A DNA stretch of 64,000 bases from Paraburkholderia guartelaensis (lineage in GTDB: Bacteria; Pseudomonadota; Gammaproteobacteria; Burkholderiales; Burkholderiaceae). The position numbers and the translations under genes are program-made. The stretch lies in assembly GCF_004353905.1 (NCBI RefSeq), contig NZ_SMOD01000013.1:175238-239237 (forward strand), read 5' to 3'. Below the pieces are notes generated by a model. It had not been told where the DNA came from, made no database searches, and saw only the letters and a program-made list of their open reading frames with translations. The first letter of the stretch is position 1. Each line of letters starts with the position of its first letter. Positions 1 through 8,865 of this stretch are shown piece by piece.

Positions 1-327
1 CCTGAACGCGTCCGCATCGAGCGTCTCCGGGTCGTAGCGGCGTGCCGCGCCCGCGCTGTTGATGAGGATGTCGATGGGGCCGACCGCGGTGGAGACTTCT
101 TCGACCACGTCGGCGGCGCTATGCGCTTCGTGCAGGTCCGCGCGCGTGAGGTGCACGTGCAGGCCTTCGCTCGCTAGTTGCTCACGTGCACGCGCGAGAT
201 TGGCGGGGTCGCGCGAAACTATTGCCACGCGGGCGCCTTCCTGCGCAAAGGCGCGCGCGCAGGCAAGGCCAATGCCCTTGCTGCCGCCCGTCACGAGTAC
301 CACCTTCTTGCTGAGTCCAAGATCCAT
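1..327 (-). CDS. SDR family oxidoreductase, 3' end cut off by the window
   Basis: This is the N-terminal 109 residues of a short-chain dehydrogenase/reductase. The ATG is at 327 and the frame stays open to base 1. The Rossmann glycine motif TGGSKGIG lies at residues 14-21 and the NSAG motif of classical SDRs follows near residue 90. The catalytic YxxxK lies outside the window, so the substrate cannot be judged. These motifs are expected of an NAD(P)-dependent cytosolic oxidoreductase. The gene reads in the same direction as the NlpC/P60 gene upstream, with a gap of about 135 bp. The family is secure and the exact function unknown. Confidence 0.85.
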   Translation of the reverse strand, partial: MDLGLSKKVVLVTGGSKGIGLACARAFAQEGARVAIVSRDPANLARAREQLASEGLHVHLTRADLHEAHSAADVVEEVSTAVGPIDILINSAGAARRYDPETLDADAFR

Positions 328-463
328 CGTCGCCTCGCTGCGCGAAAGTATGAAAAACGGTCCCAAAACGATAGCAGAGGCGCGGGGCGCCGAAAACCGT
401 TGGAAGCAAGACACGCCGTCCAGCCATGGGCAACGCGCCGCTCAGCGCCGTGGCGGGGCCGCT

Positions 464-1621
464 TCAGTCGCCGCCGTTGGCGAAGCGCGCGATGGGGTCG
501 TCGCTGGACTGGGTCGGGGCGGGCGAGGCTGAACCGGCTGTCGAGGCGCGCATGATCTGCGCGCCGCCTGCGGCTGGCGATGCCGCCTGGATCGGCGTCG
601 AGCCCACCTGGCCGGCCTGGCGCGCCGCTGCGCTTGCCGTGGGCGGCGGGGGCTCGAAGGCGTCGGCCGCGGCGTCGATGGCGTCTCGCGGGGCGCTGGC
701 GGCAGGGTTGGCAGCGGGGGTTGCAGCTGGGTTGGCAGCGTATGCAGGCGAGTTGTTGCCGGGCGCAACCGCGGGTGCGCGCGCGCCCGCGTCGCGTGCC
801 TGAGTCTGCGCCGCGCCGAGCGAGGCGGGCGGCGGCTCGAACGCGTCGGCCGGGGCGGCCGTGGAAGCCGTCGGCGTGGTGGCTGGCGTTGCCGCTGGTG
901 TTGCCGCATAGGCCGGCTGCGGTCCGGCAACGATGCGGTTCTGGCTCGCGGCCACGGCTCGCGGCGCGGGCTGCGCCGCCGCAGCCGGCGCAACACTCGC
1001 CATTGCGGCAGCCGGTTGTGCGGCGCTCACGGCCGGTCCGCGTTCAGGCGGCGCAGACGCTTCCCAGGTCGGCGTCTCGAAAGGCGTGCGCTTGGGCGGC
1101 GCCATGCGGCGGATCCCGTCGAAACGCTTGGCCCAGTAGGGGTTGGTCAGATAGTCGAGACGCACCGTGCCGCCGGTCGAAGGCGCGTTGACGAAGCGCA
1201 GGTTGCCGACGTATATCCCGACGTGGGAATGCGGCCGCCCCGTCGTATTGAAGAAGACGAGGTCGCCGGCGGCAATCTCGTCGGGCTCGATCGTTTCGCC
1301 GCGCATGCTCATTTCGGCCGTGGTGCGGGGCAATTCCACCGAGGCCGAGCGCGCAAGCACGTATTTGACGAGACCGCTGCAATCGAAGCCGCTATCGGGC
1401 GTATTGCCGCCCCAGCGATACGGAATGCCGACGAGCCCCATCGCCTGGATCGAGATTTCCTCGCGGCCCACGCTGTGATCGACGAAATCGGGAAAGCCCG
1501 GCGGCTTGGTGCGCCACGCGTTTTCGCTGGAAGACGAACCGCTGCGCGATACCCTTTGCGGCGTGCTGGAGCACGCGGCAAGCAGGACTGCGATCAGAAG
1601 CGGAAGCCAGAGTCGACGCAT
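464..1621 (-). CDS. NlpC/P60 (C40) cell-wall hydrolase lipoprotein with long Ala/Pro tail
   Basis: A 385-residue secreted peptidase expected to cut peptidoglycan stem peptides. A lipoprotein signal peptide is visible (hydrophobic stretch, then LLAAC with Cys17 as the lipidation site). The NlpC/P60 domain spans about residues 55-175. DCSGL carries the catalytic Cys81 and SHVGIY carries His133. The last ~200 residues are low complexity, rich in Ala, Pro and Thr and with no recognisable domain; relatives such as Spr/MepS end soon after the catalytic domain. The tail may span the periplasm or be disordered. The ATG at 1621 is chosen because the signal peptide begins there. Endopeptidase activity is inferred from the motifs. 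Confidence 0.88.
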   Translation of the reverse strand: MRRLWLPLLIAVLLAACSSTPQRVSRSGSSSSENAWRTKPPGFPDFVDHSVGREEISIQAMGLVGIPYRWGGNTPDSGFDCSGLVKYVLARSASVELPRTTAEMSMRGETIEPDEIAAGDLVFFNTTGRPHSHVGIYVGNLRFVNAPSTGGTVRLDYLTNPYWAKRFDGIRRMAPPKRTPFETPTWEASAPPERGPAVSAAQPAAAMASVAPAAAAQPAPRAVAASQNRIVAGPQPAYAATPAATPATTPTASTAAPADAFEPPPASLGAAQTQARDAGARAPAVAPGNNSPAYAANPAATPAANPAASAPRDAIDAAADAFEPPPPTASAAARQAGQVGSTPIQAASPAAGGAQIMRASTAGSASPAPTQSSDDPIARFANGGD

Positions 1622-1772
1622 GAAGCAGAGGTGGCGCGCGCGACGCTTGCGCCATCGGGAAAACGGATCATGGGCGGATGGTAGCCCGCCCGTCAGGGCT
1701 TTCGCAAGAATTCTTCACAACTTACTTGAAGTTCGTACGCCAACTGTTGTGCCTGGGGGACGCTCGGGCAAT

Positions 1773-1809
1773 AAAAAAGGACCGCATCCGGTTCCCCGGA
1801 TACGGTCCT
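1773..1809 (-). terminator. Rho-independent terminator of the phoH gene
   Basis: A long hairpin: arm AGGACCG-c-ATCCGG, loop ttcc, return arm CCGGAT-a-CGGTCCT. On the minus strand it is followed by a run of six T. It lies 46 bp past the PhoH stop codon. Confidence 0.9.
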
Positions 1810-1855
1810 CGCCATCTGCACGGGCGCTCTCGAAAGGCGGCGCCCAGCGAACGGA

Positions 1856-3697
1856 TTACAGGATATCGGACGCGTAATCGGCAAGCCGCGAGCGTTCGCC
1901 GCGTGCGAGCGTTACGTGACCGCTGTGCGCCCAGCCCTTGAAGCGATCCACCACGTAGGTGAGGCCGGAGCTGCCTTCGGTCAGATACGGCGTGTCGATC
2001 TGCGCGATGTTGCCGAGACACACGATCTTCGTGCCCGGACCCGCGCGCGTGACGAGCGTCTTCATCTGCTTCGGCGTCAGGTTCTGCGCCTCGTCGATGA
2101 TCAGATACTTGTCCACGAACGTACGGCCGCGCATGAAGTTCATGCTCTTGACCTTCAGGCGCGAGCGGATCAGTTCCTGGGTCGCTGCGCGCCCCCATTC
2201 GCCGGCGGCGTCATCGGTCTTCTGGAGCACTTCGAGGTTGTCGTCGAAGGCGCCCATCCACGGCTGCATCTTTTCCTCTTCGGTACCCGGGAGGAAGCCG
2301 ATGTCCTCGCCGACCGGCACGGTCGCGCGCGTGACGATGATCTCGTTGTAGCGCTTCTCGTCGAGCACTTGCGCAAGGCCCGCCGCGAGTGCGACGAGCG
2401 TCTTGCCCGTGCCGGCCTGGCCGAGCAGCGTGACGAAGTCGATCTCCGGGTTCATCAGCAGGTTCAGCGCGAAGTTCTGCTCGCGGTTGCGCGCCGTGAT
2501 GCCCCACACGTTGTTCTTGTGGTGGCCGTAGTCGCGCAGCGTTTGCAGGAGCGCCGTCTTGCCGTTGAGCTCGCGCACGATCGCGTGGAACGCCGGTTCG
2601 CCGTTCTGCGGTTCGAGATAGACGAACTCGTTCACGAGCATCGAGAGGCATTCGGGACCCGTCACGCGGTAATACGTGGTGCCGGTCTTGGTGTCCTGCC
2701 AGGACTCCATGCCCTTTGCGTGCTTCGACCAGAAGTCCTGCTGGAGCGCGCGCACGCCCGAGTAGAGCAGGTCCTTGTCTTCGAGAACCTGGTCGTTGAA
2801 GTAGTCTTCCGCAGGCAGGCCGAGCGCATGGGCCTTGATGCGCATGTTGATGTCTTTCGACACCAGCACGACGAGGCGGTCCGGCCGGTCGCGCTGCAGC
2901 GCGCGCACCACACCGAGGATCTGGTTATCGGCTTTGCCCTGGGGCAGGCCGTCGACCGGATCGATATGCGTGAGCGTGGTCTGGAAGTACAGGCGCCCAA
3001 GCGCTTCGCGGCTGCCGAGGCGGCCCAGCGAAATGCCTTCCGAGATCGGGCCTGCGTTGGCGACCAGCTGGTCGAGCGTGCGGCTCACCTGGCGCGCGTT
3101 GCGCGCGACTTCCGACATGCCCTTCTTGTGGTTGTCGAGTTCTTCCAACGTCATCATCGGCAGATAGACGTCGTGTTCCTCGAAACGGAACAGGCAGGTC
3201 GGATCGTGCATCAGCACGTTCGTGTCGAGCACGAAGAGCTTCTGGACTTCGGTGCTCTCTTCGGGATGCAGGCGTTTTTTCGCGCCGGCGCGCGTGGCAG
3301 GGGCTGCGGCGCCGCCAGAGGCTTTGGCCGAGGCGGGTTTGCCGCCACGCGCAACGGGCGTGTCGTCGGCTTCCGTGCGTGCCTCGAGAGGCTGCAGCAG
3401 CGCGGCCGCGACTTGCTTGCTGTTGTTGCGCTTATTGCGCGCGGGCGCCGGTGCGACCGGTTCGAGCGCAGCCAGTTCGGCGCTGGCGCTCGAAAGCGGC
3501 ACCGTGCGCAACGTGGTCGCGGCGTTGGCGGCCTGCGTCATCGGCTCGGCGACGCTCGCGGGGCCGTATTCGGCAACGTCGGCCGCGTCGTTCTCGCTCG
3601 CGGCCTTGCGTGTGCTGCGCGTCGAGCGGGCACGCGCCTTATATTCTTCGGGCGGCAGCAGGTTGCCGAGCTTGCTGGGGGGAGTAGGCAAAGGCAT
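1856..3697 (-). CDS. PhoH family protein: PIN domain fused to PhoH ATPase
   Basis: A 613-residue cytosolic protein. Residues 1-150 are a low-complexity, Ala-rich and basic N-terminus. A PIN-type nuclease domain follows (about 153-285, acidic residue D158 in LDTNVL). The PhoH P-loop ATPase domain occupies about 400-610, with Walker A GQAGTGKT at 426-433 (K432) and Walker B IIDEAQ (D535, E536). PIN-PhoH fusions are known as RNA helicase/ribonuclease-like proteins; the role here is inferred from that family. A strong SD (GAGGGA) precedes the ATG at 3697. The gene is transcribed after bcp but behind a terminator, so it probably has its own promoter. The low-complexity N-terminus is the least conserved part. 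Confidence 0.92.
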   Translation of the reverse strand: MPLPTPPSKLGNLLPPEEYKARARSTRSTRKAASENDAADVAEYGPASVAEPMTQAANAATTLRTVPLSSASAELAALEPVAPAPARNKRNNSKQVAAALLQPLEARTEADDTPVARGGKPASAKASGGAAAPATRAGAKKRLHPEESTEVQKLFVLDTNVLMHDPTCLFRFEEHDVYLPMMTLEELDNHKKGMSEVARNARQVSRTLDQLVANAGPISEGISLGRLGSREALGRLYFQTTLTHIDPVDGLPQGKADNQILGVVRALQRDRPDRLVVLVSKDINMRIKAHALGLPAEDYFNDQVLEDKDLLYSGVRALQQDFWSKHAKGMESWQDTKTGTTYYRVTGPECLSMLVNEFVYLEPQNGEPAFHAIVRELNGKTALLQTLRDYGHHKNNVWGITARNREQNFALNLLMNPEIDFVTLLGQAGTGKTLVALAAGLAQVLDEKRYNEIIVTRATVPVGEDIGFLPGTEEEKMQPWMGAFDDNLEVLQKTDDAAGEWGRAATQELIRSRLKVKSMNFMRGRTFVDKYLIIDEAQNLTPKQMKTLVTRAGPGTKIVCLGNIAQIDTPYLTEGSSGLTYVVDRFKGWAHSGHVTLARGERSRLADYASDIL

Positions 3698-3932
3698 GGT
3701 GTCCCTCGAAAAAATCGGGTCGAGTGGTCGCGGGGTTACCCAGTAAGGCGCGCTTTCGGGCGGTGCGTGCGGGTGCCGGGTAGGCGCCCGCCGTTACTGC
3801 GCAAGGTGCGCGCTCAGGTCAGAAAATGCCGGTTCGCCTGGTTTTCGATCAGCTCCTTGACGTTTGCGCGCGCCGGGTCGCAAAGCCGGCACGAACGGGG
3901 AGAAAAACGGGAGAGAACAGCACGGAACAAAC

Positions 3933-3970
3933 AAAAAAGCCGCCGCCCCGGATGACGAGGCAAGCGGCTT
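3933..3970 (-). terminator. Probable Rho-independent terminator of bcp
   Basis: Stem AAGCCGC / GCGGCTT with a 20-nt loop, followed on the minus strand by a T-run (the A-run at 3933-3938 on the plus strand). It lies about 125 bp downstream of the bcp stop. The rest of the 400-bp gap between bcp and phoH (3698-4096) shows no gene. Confidence 0.65.
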
Positions 3971-4096
3971 CACTTCGGTGTTGTCCCGTTGCCTCGGATA
4001 CGCACTTCCGGTCATTCCATGACCGGCTGCGAAACCGCCGCAACGCGACGTAAAAAGGGTTGGACAGGCACTCATTACAGCCCAATATAACGCTCC

Positions 4097-4567
4097 TCAA
4101 AGCGCTTGTACAGCCTCCAGAACTTCCTCGACATGGCCCGGGACCTTGATGCCGCGCCACTCCTGGCGCAGCACGCCGGTCGCGTCGATCAGGAAGGTCG
4201 AGCGTTCGATACCTCGTACCTGTTTGCCATACATTTTCTTCAATTTGATGACGTCGAAGAGCGTGCACAGCGCTTCGTCGGCATCCGATACCAAGGTAAA
4301 CGGCAGTTCGAGCTTGGCCTTGAAGTTATCGTGCGAACGCACGCTGTCGCGCGACACGCCCACGATCTGCGCGCCGGCCTTTTTGAACTTCGGATAGAGG
4401 TCGCGGAACTGCAGGCCTTCGGTCGTGCAGCCCGGCGTGTTGTCTTTCGGATAGAAGTACAGCACCACCTTGCTGCCCTTCAGGCTCGACAGCGTGAAGT
4501 CGCCGCCGGTAGCGGGGGCGGTGAAGTCCGGAACAGGGTGGTCGACTGCGATGGTCACGTCAGGCAC
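4097..4567 (-). CDS. bcp: Thioredoxin-dependent peroxiredoxin, Bcp/PrxQ family
   Basis: A 156-residue cytosolic thiol peroxidase that reduces hydrogen peroxide and organic hydroperoxides. The peroxidatic Cys47 sits in the PrxQ motif TPGCTTEG. The resolving cysteine found five residues later in E. coli Bcp is absent (Leu52); the only other Cys in view is Cys101. The enzyme may therefore use a 1-Cys mechanism or a distant resolving Cys. The start is a GTG at 4567, supported by a GGGAG SD about 8 nt upstream. It follows arnD in the same direction after a 137-bp gap and ends at its own terminator, so co-transcription with the arn genes is possible but unproven. Confidence 0.93.
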   Translation of the reverse strand: MPDVTIAVDHPVPDFTAPATGGDFTLSSLKGSKVVLYFYPKDNTPGCTTEGLQFRDLYPKFKKAGAQIVGVSRDSVRSHDNFKAKLELPFTLVSDADEALCTLFDVIKLKKMYGKQVRGIERSTFLIDATGVLRQEWRGIKVPGHVEEVLEAVQAL

Positions 4568-4704
4568 GTGGCTCTCCCTTTGTTATTGGCTGGCGTTGCC
4601 GCAACTCACGGCGCCGTTTCGCCGGGACGGCGTGCCGCCCGCGGCGGGGGGCTTTGCGCGGGCGCGGGTCCTGGCAGACACTGAGCGGCGCGCGGGCGGC
4701 GGAT

Positions 4705-5601
4705 TCAGTCGGGCTGAACGATCAGCTGGCCGGAGCGGCCGGCGATCTCGCCCCAGGTGACAGGGTACGATGGCAGCGATTCCGGGTCCAGCGTCGCATG
4801 GTAGTCGCCCATCGTGGCAAACGTATGGCCTTGCGCGCGCCAGCCGGCGAGCAGCTGCTCGAACACCGGTGCGAGCTTCTGGCCTTCGAGTTCGGCGTGC
4901 AGCGTGAAGACCTGGTCGTGCGGGTTGTTTTCGGTACGCTTGAGCATCCATGCGGCGACCGTATCGGTATCGACGCCATCGACACCGAGCACCTCGTCGA
5001 GCGTGGGCAGCGTGGTGGGCATCTGCACGTGGTTCAGCGTGCGGCCCGCCACCACCGGACGGTAGGGCGAATGACCGCGCCCGTCGGAGGCGTAGCGCAT
5101 GCCCCACGTGTCGATCTGCTCAAAGGCGGCCTCGTTCATCTGCCAGCCTGCCGCACCGTGCGTAACGGGCGGCGTGCCGAAGATCCGCGTGAAGCGGTCG
5201 TGGCTCTTCTGCATCTGGCGCGCGGTCCACTGCGCGTCACGCTTGCGCACGTTGTCCTGCCAGTACACGTGATCCCACGTATGGATGCCGCACTCGAAGC
5301 CGGCTTCGTGAATCGCGCGCATTTCAGCCGCGGCTTCCACGCCGATGTCGGGGCCCGGCAGCAGCACGCCGTACATCAGCTGCTTCACGCCGTAGTGCTC
5401 GACCACCGACGTGCGCGAGACCTTCTTGAGAAAGCCAGGCCGCAACACGCGGCGCAGCGCCCAGCCCGTGTGATCGGGGCCGAGGCTGAACAGGAACGTG
5501 GCGCGCGCCTTGTAGCGGTCGAAGATACGCGCGAGGTTCGGCACGCCTTCGCGCGTGCCGCGCAGCGTGTCGACGTCGATTTTCAGGACGATGCGGGCCA
5601 A
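4705..5601 (-). CDS. arnD: ArnD: 4-deoxy-4-formamido-L-arabinose-phosphoundecaprenol deformylase
   Basis: A 298-residue polysaccharide deacetylase (NodB fold) that removes the formyl group from undecaprenyl-phosphate-L-Ara4FN at the inner membrane, giving the L-Ara4N donor. The early metal-binding Asp in KIDVDT, the HTWDH motif and the late HAELEG stretch match the family. No ATG or GTG is available at the N-terminus: the frame begins at a TTG (5601) with AAAGG 10 nt upstream, and the next gene upstream ends 24 bp away. It is the last gene of the run arnB-arnC-formyltransferase-decarboxylase-arnD. The identity is supported equally by sequence and neighbours. Confidence 0.94.
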   Translation of the reverse strand: MARIVLKIDVDTLRGTREGVPNLARIFDRYKARATFLFSLGPDHTGWALRRVLRPGFLKKVSRTSVVEHYGVKQLMYGVLLPGPDIGVEAAAEMRAIHEAGFECGIHTWDHVYWQDNVRKRDAQWTARQMQKSHDRFTRIFGTPPVTHGAAGWQMNEAAFEQIDTWGMRYASDGRGHSPYRPVVAGRTLNHVQMPTTLPTLDEVLGVDGVDTDTVAAWMLKRTENNPHDQVFTLHAELEGQKLAPVFEQLLAGWRAQGHTFATMGDYHATLDPESLPSYPVTWGEIAGRSGQLIVQPD

Positions 5602-5625
5602 GAGGCGAGGACCTTTCTCTAACGC

Positions 5626-6675
5626 TTAATGTTGCTCGACGAGCGCACGCGCTTCGGCCACGTGGCCACGGTACGCTTCGAAGATCTTGCGCAGCGCTTC
5701 GTCGAACGTCGACTTCGGCGCCCAGCCGAGTTCCTGCTTCGTGTTGTCGATCTTCGGCACGCGGTTCTGCACGTCCTGATAGCCCGCGCCGTAGTACGCG
5801 CCCGACGACGTTTCGACGAGCTGCACCTTCTTGGCCGTTTCCGCGTATTCCGGGAATTCGGCGGCGAGCGCGAGCATCTTGTGCGCGAGTTCGCGCACCG
5901 AGAAGTTATTGGTCGGGTTGCCGATGTTGTAGATCTTGCCCGTGGCGACGCCGTCCTTGTTCTCGATGATCTTCATCAGCGCTTCGATGCCGTCGTCGAT
6001 GTCGGTGAACGCGCGTTTTTGCGCACCGCCATCCACGAGGCTGATGTTCTCGCCGCGCACGATGTGGCCGAGGAACTGCGTCACGACGCGCGACGAACCT
6101 TCCTTCGGCGTGTAGATCGAGTCGAGGCCCGGGCCGATCCAGTTGAACGGACGGAACAGCGTGAAATTCAGGCCTTCCATGCCGTAGCCCCAGATCACGC
6201 GGTCCATGAGCTGCTTCGAGCACGCGTAGATCCAGCGCGGCTTGTTGATCGGGCCGTAGGTCAGCGCCGAAGCGTCCGGGTCGAACTGCTCGTCCGAGCA
6301 CATGCCATAGACTTCCGACGTCGACGGGAAGACGAGGTGCTTGCGGTACTTCACGGCCGAACGCACAATCGGCAGGTTCGCCTCGAAGTCGAGCTCGAAC
6401 ACGCGCAGCGGCTGCTGCACGTAGGTAGCGGGCGTCGCGATGGCGACGAGCGGCAGGATCACGTCGCACTTCTTGACGTGGTACTCGACCCACTCCTTGT
6501 TGATCGTGATGTCGCCTTCGAAGAAGTGCATCCGCTCATGCTTGACGAGGTCGCCGAGGCGGTCCGTCTGCATGTCCATGCCGAACACTTCCCAGTTCGT
6601 GGATTCGAGGATGCGCTTGGAGAGGTGGTGGCCGATAAAGCCATTCACACCCAGGATCAGAACTTTTTTGGTCAT
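5626..6675 (-). CDS. UDP-glucuronate decarboxylase (ArnA C-terminal half as a separate protein)
   Basis: A 349-residue extended SDR that oxidises and decarboxylates UDP-glucuronate to the UDP-4-keto-pentose used by ArnB. The NAD motif GVNGFIG is at residues 9-15. The active-site STSEVYG and the YxxxK motif YACSK are intact. It matches the C-terminal dehydrogenase domain of E. coli ArnA. Here it is a free-standing gene whose ATG overlaps the TGA of the formyltransferase by 4 bp (ATGA), so translation is probably coupled. The split arrangement is seen in Burkholderia relatives. Confidence 0.94.
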   Translation of the reverse strand: MTKKVLILGVNGFIGHHLSKRILESTNWEVFGMDMQTDRLGDLVKHERMHFFEGDITINKEWVEYHVKKCDVILPLVAIATPATYVQQPLRVFELDFEANLPIVRSAVKYRKHLVFPSTSEVYGMCSDEQFDPDASALTYGPINKPRWIYACSKQLMDRVIWGYGMEGLNFTLFRPFNWIGPGLDSIYTPKEGSSRVVTQFLGHIVRGENISLVDGGAQKRAFTDIDDGIEALMKIIENKDGVATGKIYNIGNPTNNFSVRELAHKMLALAAEFPEYAETAKKVQLVETSSGAYYGAGYQDVQNRVPKIDNTKQELGWAPKSTFDEALRKIFEAYRGHVAEARALVEQH

Positions 6676-7628
6676 GGACGGGGGACAGATGAAATGAGTT
6701 CGGAGAACGCGGCGGGGCTGATGACGGTCTCCTGACCGTTATGCTGATGCCGCAGTTCGTGGATCGCGATGGCGCGTGCGTCGCCGCAGACGGCGAAAAG
6801 CGCATTATCGCTTACGTGGATGCCCACGGGCAATCCGGCGAGGGTGCGGACCCTTTCGGCGTCTTGCGAGCCGGGGCGCACGAGGCGCGCGCGGGCAATC
6901 ACAAAACGTTCGTTGCCGATGTCGGTGAACGCGCCCGGATAGGGCGGCGCGACGGCGCGGATCAGGTTGTACACGTGCTGTGCGCTCTCGCCGAAGTCGA
7001 TGCGGCCGTCTTCCGGCTTGCGCCCGCCGTAATAGCTGCCCTTCGTGAGATCGTTCGGCAGATGCGGCGCCTCGCCCGCGATCAGCGCGGGCAGCACGCG
7101 CCAGAGCGTCTGCTCGGCCGCGACCGTCACCTTGTCGAATACCTGCGCGGCGGTGTCGTCGGGGAGGATCGGCACGGGAGTTTGCGCGAGGATCGCGCCC
7201 GCGTCGGGCTTCGCGGCCATTTCGTGCAGCGTGGCGCCCGTTTCGGTTTCGCCGTTGAGCACGGCCCAGTTCGTGGGCACGCGGCCGCGGTATTTCGGCA
7301 GCAGCGAGCCGTGCACGTTGTACGCGCCGCGCCCGGCGAGGGCGAGCAGGTCCACGGGCAGCATGTGCCGGTAGTAGAACGAGAAGATGAAGTCCGGGCG
7401 CGCCGCGGAAACGGCCGCGCGCAGCTCGGCGCTCTTCGGGTCGGCGGGCGTGACGACCTCGATGCCATGCTCCTCGGCCACCGACTTCACGCTGCCGAAC
7501 CAGATGTTTTCGGTCGGGCTGTCTTCATGCGTGACGACGAGCGCAACGTCGACGCCGCCCGCGAGCAGCACCTGCAGACAGCGCACGCCCACATTGTGAT
7601 ACGCGAAGACGACGGCACGCGGTTTCAT
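6672..7628 (-). CDS. UDP-L-Ara4N formyltransferase (ArnA N-terminal half as a separate protein)
   Basis: A 318-residue formyltransferase that uses 10-formyl-tetrahydrofolate to formylate UDP-L-Ara4N. The transferase motif HGSLLPKYRGRVP carries the catalytic His, and the matching Asp lies in KPDAG. A C-terminal OB-fold-like part follows. In enterobacteria this is the first half of the bifunctional ArnA. Here it overlaps arnC by 4 bp upstream and the decarboxylase gene by 4 bp downstream, so three consecutive genes are tightly coupled. The assignment is firm because the domain and all pathway neighbours agree. Confidence 0.94.
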   Translation of the reverse strand: MKPRAVVFAYHNVGVRCLQVLLAGGVDVALVVTHEDSPTENIWFGSVKSVAEEHGIEVVTPADPKSAELRAAVSAARPDFIFSFYYRHMLPVDLLALAGRGAYNVHGSLLPKYRGRVPTNWAVLNGETETGATLHEMAAKPDAGAILAQTPVPILPDDTAAQVFDKVTVAAEQTLWRVLPALIAGEAPHLPNDLTKGSYYGGRKPEDGRIDFGESAQHVYNLIRAVAPPYPGAFTDIGNERFVIARARLVRPGSQDAERVRTLAGLPVGIHVSDNALFAVCGDARAIAIHELRHQHNGQETVISPAAFSELISSVPRP

Positions 7629-8731
7629 TGGCCGGCTCCTTCGTTGGCCGGATTCGCGGTGGCCGGGCTTGCGGCAGCGCTTGCCTGGCGCGCGAGTTCA
7701 GCCGGTTGGGCAAATGCGGCGGCCTGCATGAAATCCTGACGCGGCGTATCGACGACGGCGCGGCCATTGCGCTCCTCGAGGATCGTCTGGATCAGGTAAC
7801 GCGGACGCGCGCGCACCTGCTGGTAGATGCGGCCGATGTACTCGCCAAGCAAACCGAGCGCGAAGATGATCACGCCGAGCAGGAAGAACGTGATGGCGAA
7901 GAGCGTGAACACGCCTTGCACTTCCGCGCCGAGAATGAAGCGGCGAATCAGCAGCAGCAGGAAGAGGCCTGCCGAGCCGAGCGAGAGGATCACGCCGATG
8001 AACGAGAGCCACTGCAGCGGCACGACGGAGAAGCCCGTCACGAGGTCGAAATTCAGGCGAATGAGGCTGTAGAGCGAGTACTTCGATTCGCCCGCGAAGC
8101 GCTCCTCGTGCGCCACTTCCACCTCGACCGGGTTCTGCGAGAACGTGTAGGCGAGCGCCGGAATGAAGGTGTTGATTTCGCCGCAGCGGTTGATCGTGTC
8201 GATGATGCGGCGGTTGTACGCGCGCAGCATGCAGCCCTGGTCGGTCATCTTGATGCGCGTGATGCGCTCGCGCAGACGGTTCATCGCCTGCGAGGCCTTG
8301 CGCCGCCAGAGACTGTCCTGGCGCTGCTTGCGGATGGTGCCGACGTAGTCGTAGCCCTCGCGCATCTTCTCGACGAGCTTGCCGATTTCCTCGGGCGGAT
8401 TCTGCAGGTCGGCGTCGAGCGTGATGACGATCTCGCCGCGGGCCTGCTCGAAGCCCGCGAGAATCGCCATGTGCTGGCCGTAGTTGCCGTTGAGCAGGAT
8501 CGCGCGCGTGGTGTCGGGCCGCGCGCGGAACTGCTCCGCGAGCATCGCGGCCGAGCGGTCGCGGCTGCCGTCGTTGATGAAGATCACTTCGTACGAGGTG
8601 CCGAGCTTGTCGAGCGCCGGATACAGGCGCGCGAACAGCGCGGGAAGGCCGGCTTCCTCGTTGTAGACCGGAATGATGACCGAGACTTCCGGCGTGTCCG
8701 GGGTCAAGGTGCCTTGTTCCGTTTGACTCAT
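7625..8731 (-). CDS. arnC: ArnC: undecaprenyl-phosphate 4-deoxy-4-formamido-L-arabinose transferase
   Basis: A 368-residue membrane-anchored GT2 glycosyltransferase that moves L-Ara4FN from UDP to undecaprenyl phosphate on the cytoplasmic face. The N-terminal nucleotide-binding part contains VSVIIPVYNEE and the metal site LDADLQNPPEE. Two long hydrophobic segments in the C-terminal third (about residues 235-310) anchor it. The frame is open to a TTG at 8779, but the ATG at 8731 is preferred because conserved sequence starts just after it. A 195-bp gap with a strong hairpin separates it from arnB. A ~45-residue Ala-rich C-terminal tail extends beyond the last membrane segment. Confidence 0.94.
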   Translation of the reverse strand: MSQTEQGTLTPDTPEVSVIIPVYNEEAGLPALFARLYPALDKLGTSYEVIFINDGSRDRSAAMLAEQFRARPDTTRAILLNGNYGQHMAILAGFEQARGEIVITLDADLQNPPEEIGKLVEKMREGYDYVGTIRKQRQDSLWRRKASQAMNRLRERITRIKMTDQGCMLRAYNRRIIDTINRCGEINTFIPALAYTFSQNPVEVEVAHEERFAGESKYSLYSLIRLNFDLVTGFSVVPLQWLSFIGVILSLGSAGLFLLLLIRRFILGAEVQGVFTLFAITFFLLGVIIFALGLLGEYIGRIYQQVRARPRYLIQTILEERNGRAVVDTPRQDFMQAAAFAQPAELARQASAAASPATANPANEGAGQ

Positions 8732-8827
8732 TTGTGCGTCGATTCCGTTATTTGATGCTTCGGTTTGCTGCGTGCGCAAATCGGCGGCGCGTGCGCTGCG
8801 CCGTCCGCCTGCGTTTCCCCTGTGTCG

Positions 8828-8865
8828 ACCAGAGTTGGCGCCTTAGCTTTAGCGCCGACTCCGGT
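8828..8865. other. Strong inverted repeat in the arnB-arnC gap
   Basis: Arms ACCAGAGTTGGCGC and GCGCCGACTCCGGT enclose a 10-nt loop. Twelve of 14 positions pair and the other two become a wobble on one strand. A second small stem (GCCC-gtca-GGGC) and GGCTTTAGCC follow between 8871 and 8893. No T-run follows on the minus strand, so this is not a classic terminator. It may be an mRNA processing or stability element, or a dispersed palindromic repeat. Confidence 0.6.

Noticed and set aside
1916..3955. 679-codon open frame on the plus strand opposite phoH
   Set aside because: It is antisense to a clear PhoH gene. In GC-rich DNA long antisense frames arise from third-position bias. Its product is Arg/His/Val-rich with no recognisable domain.
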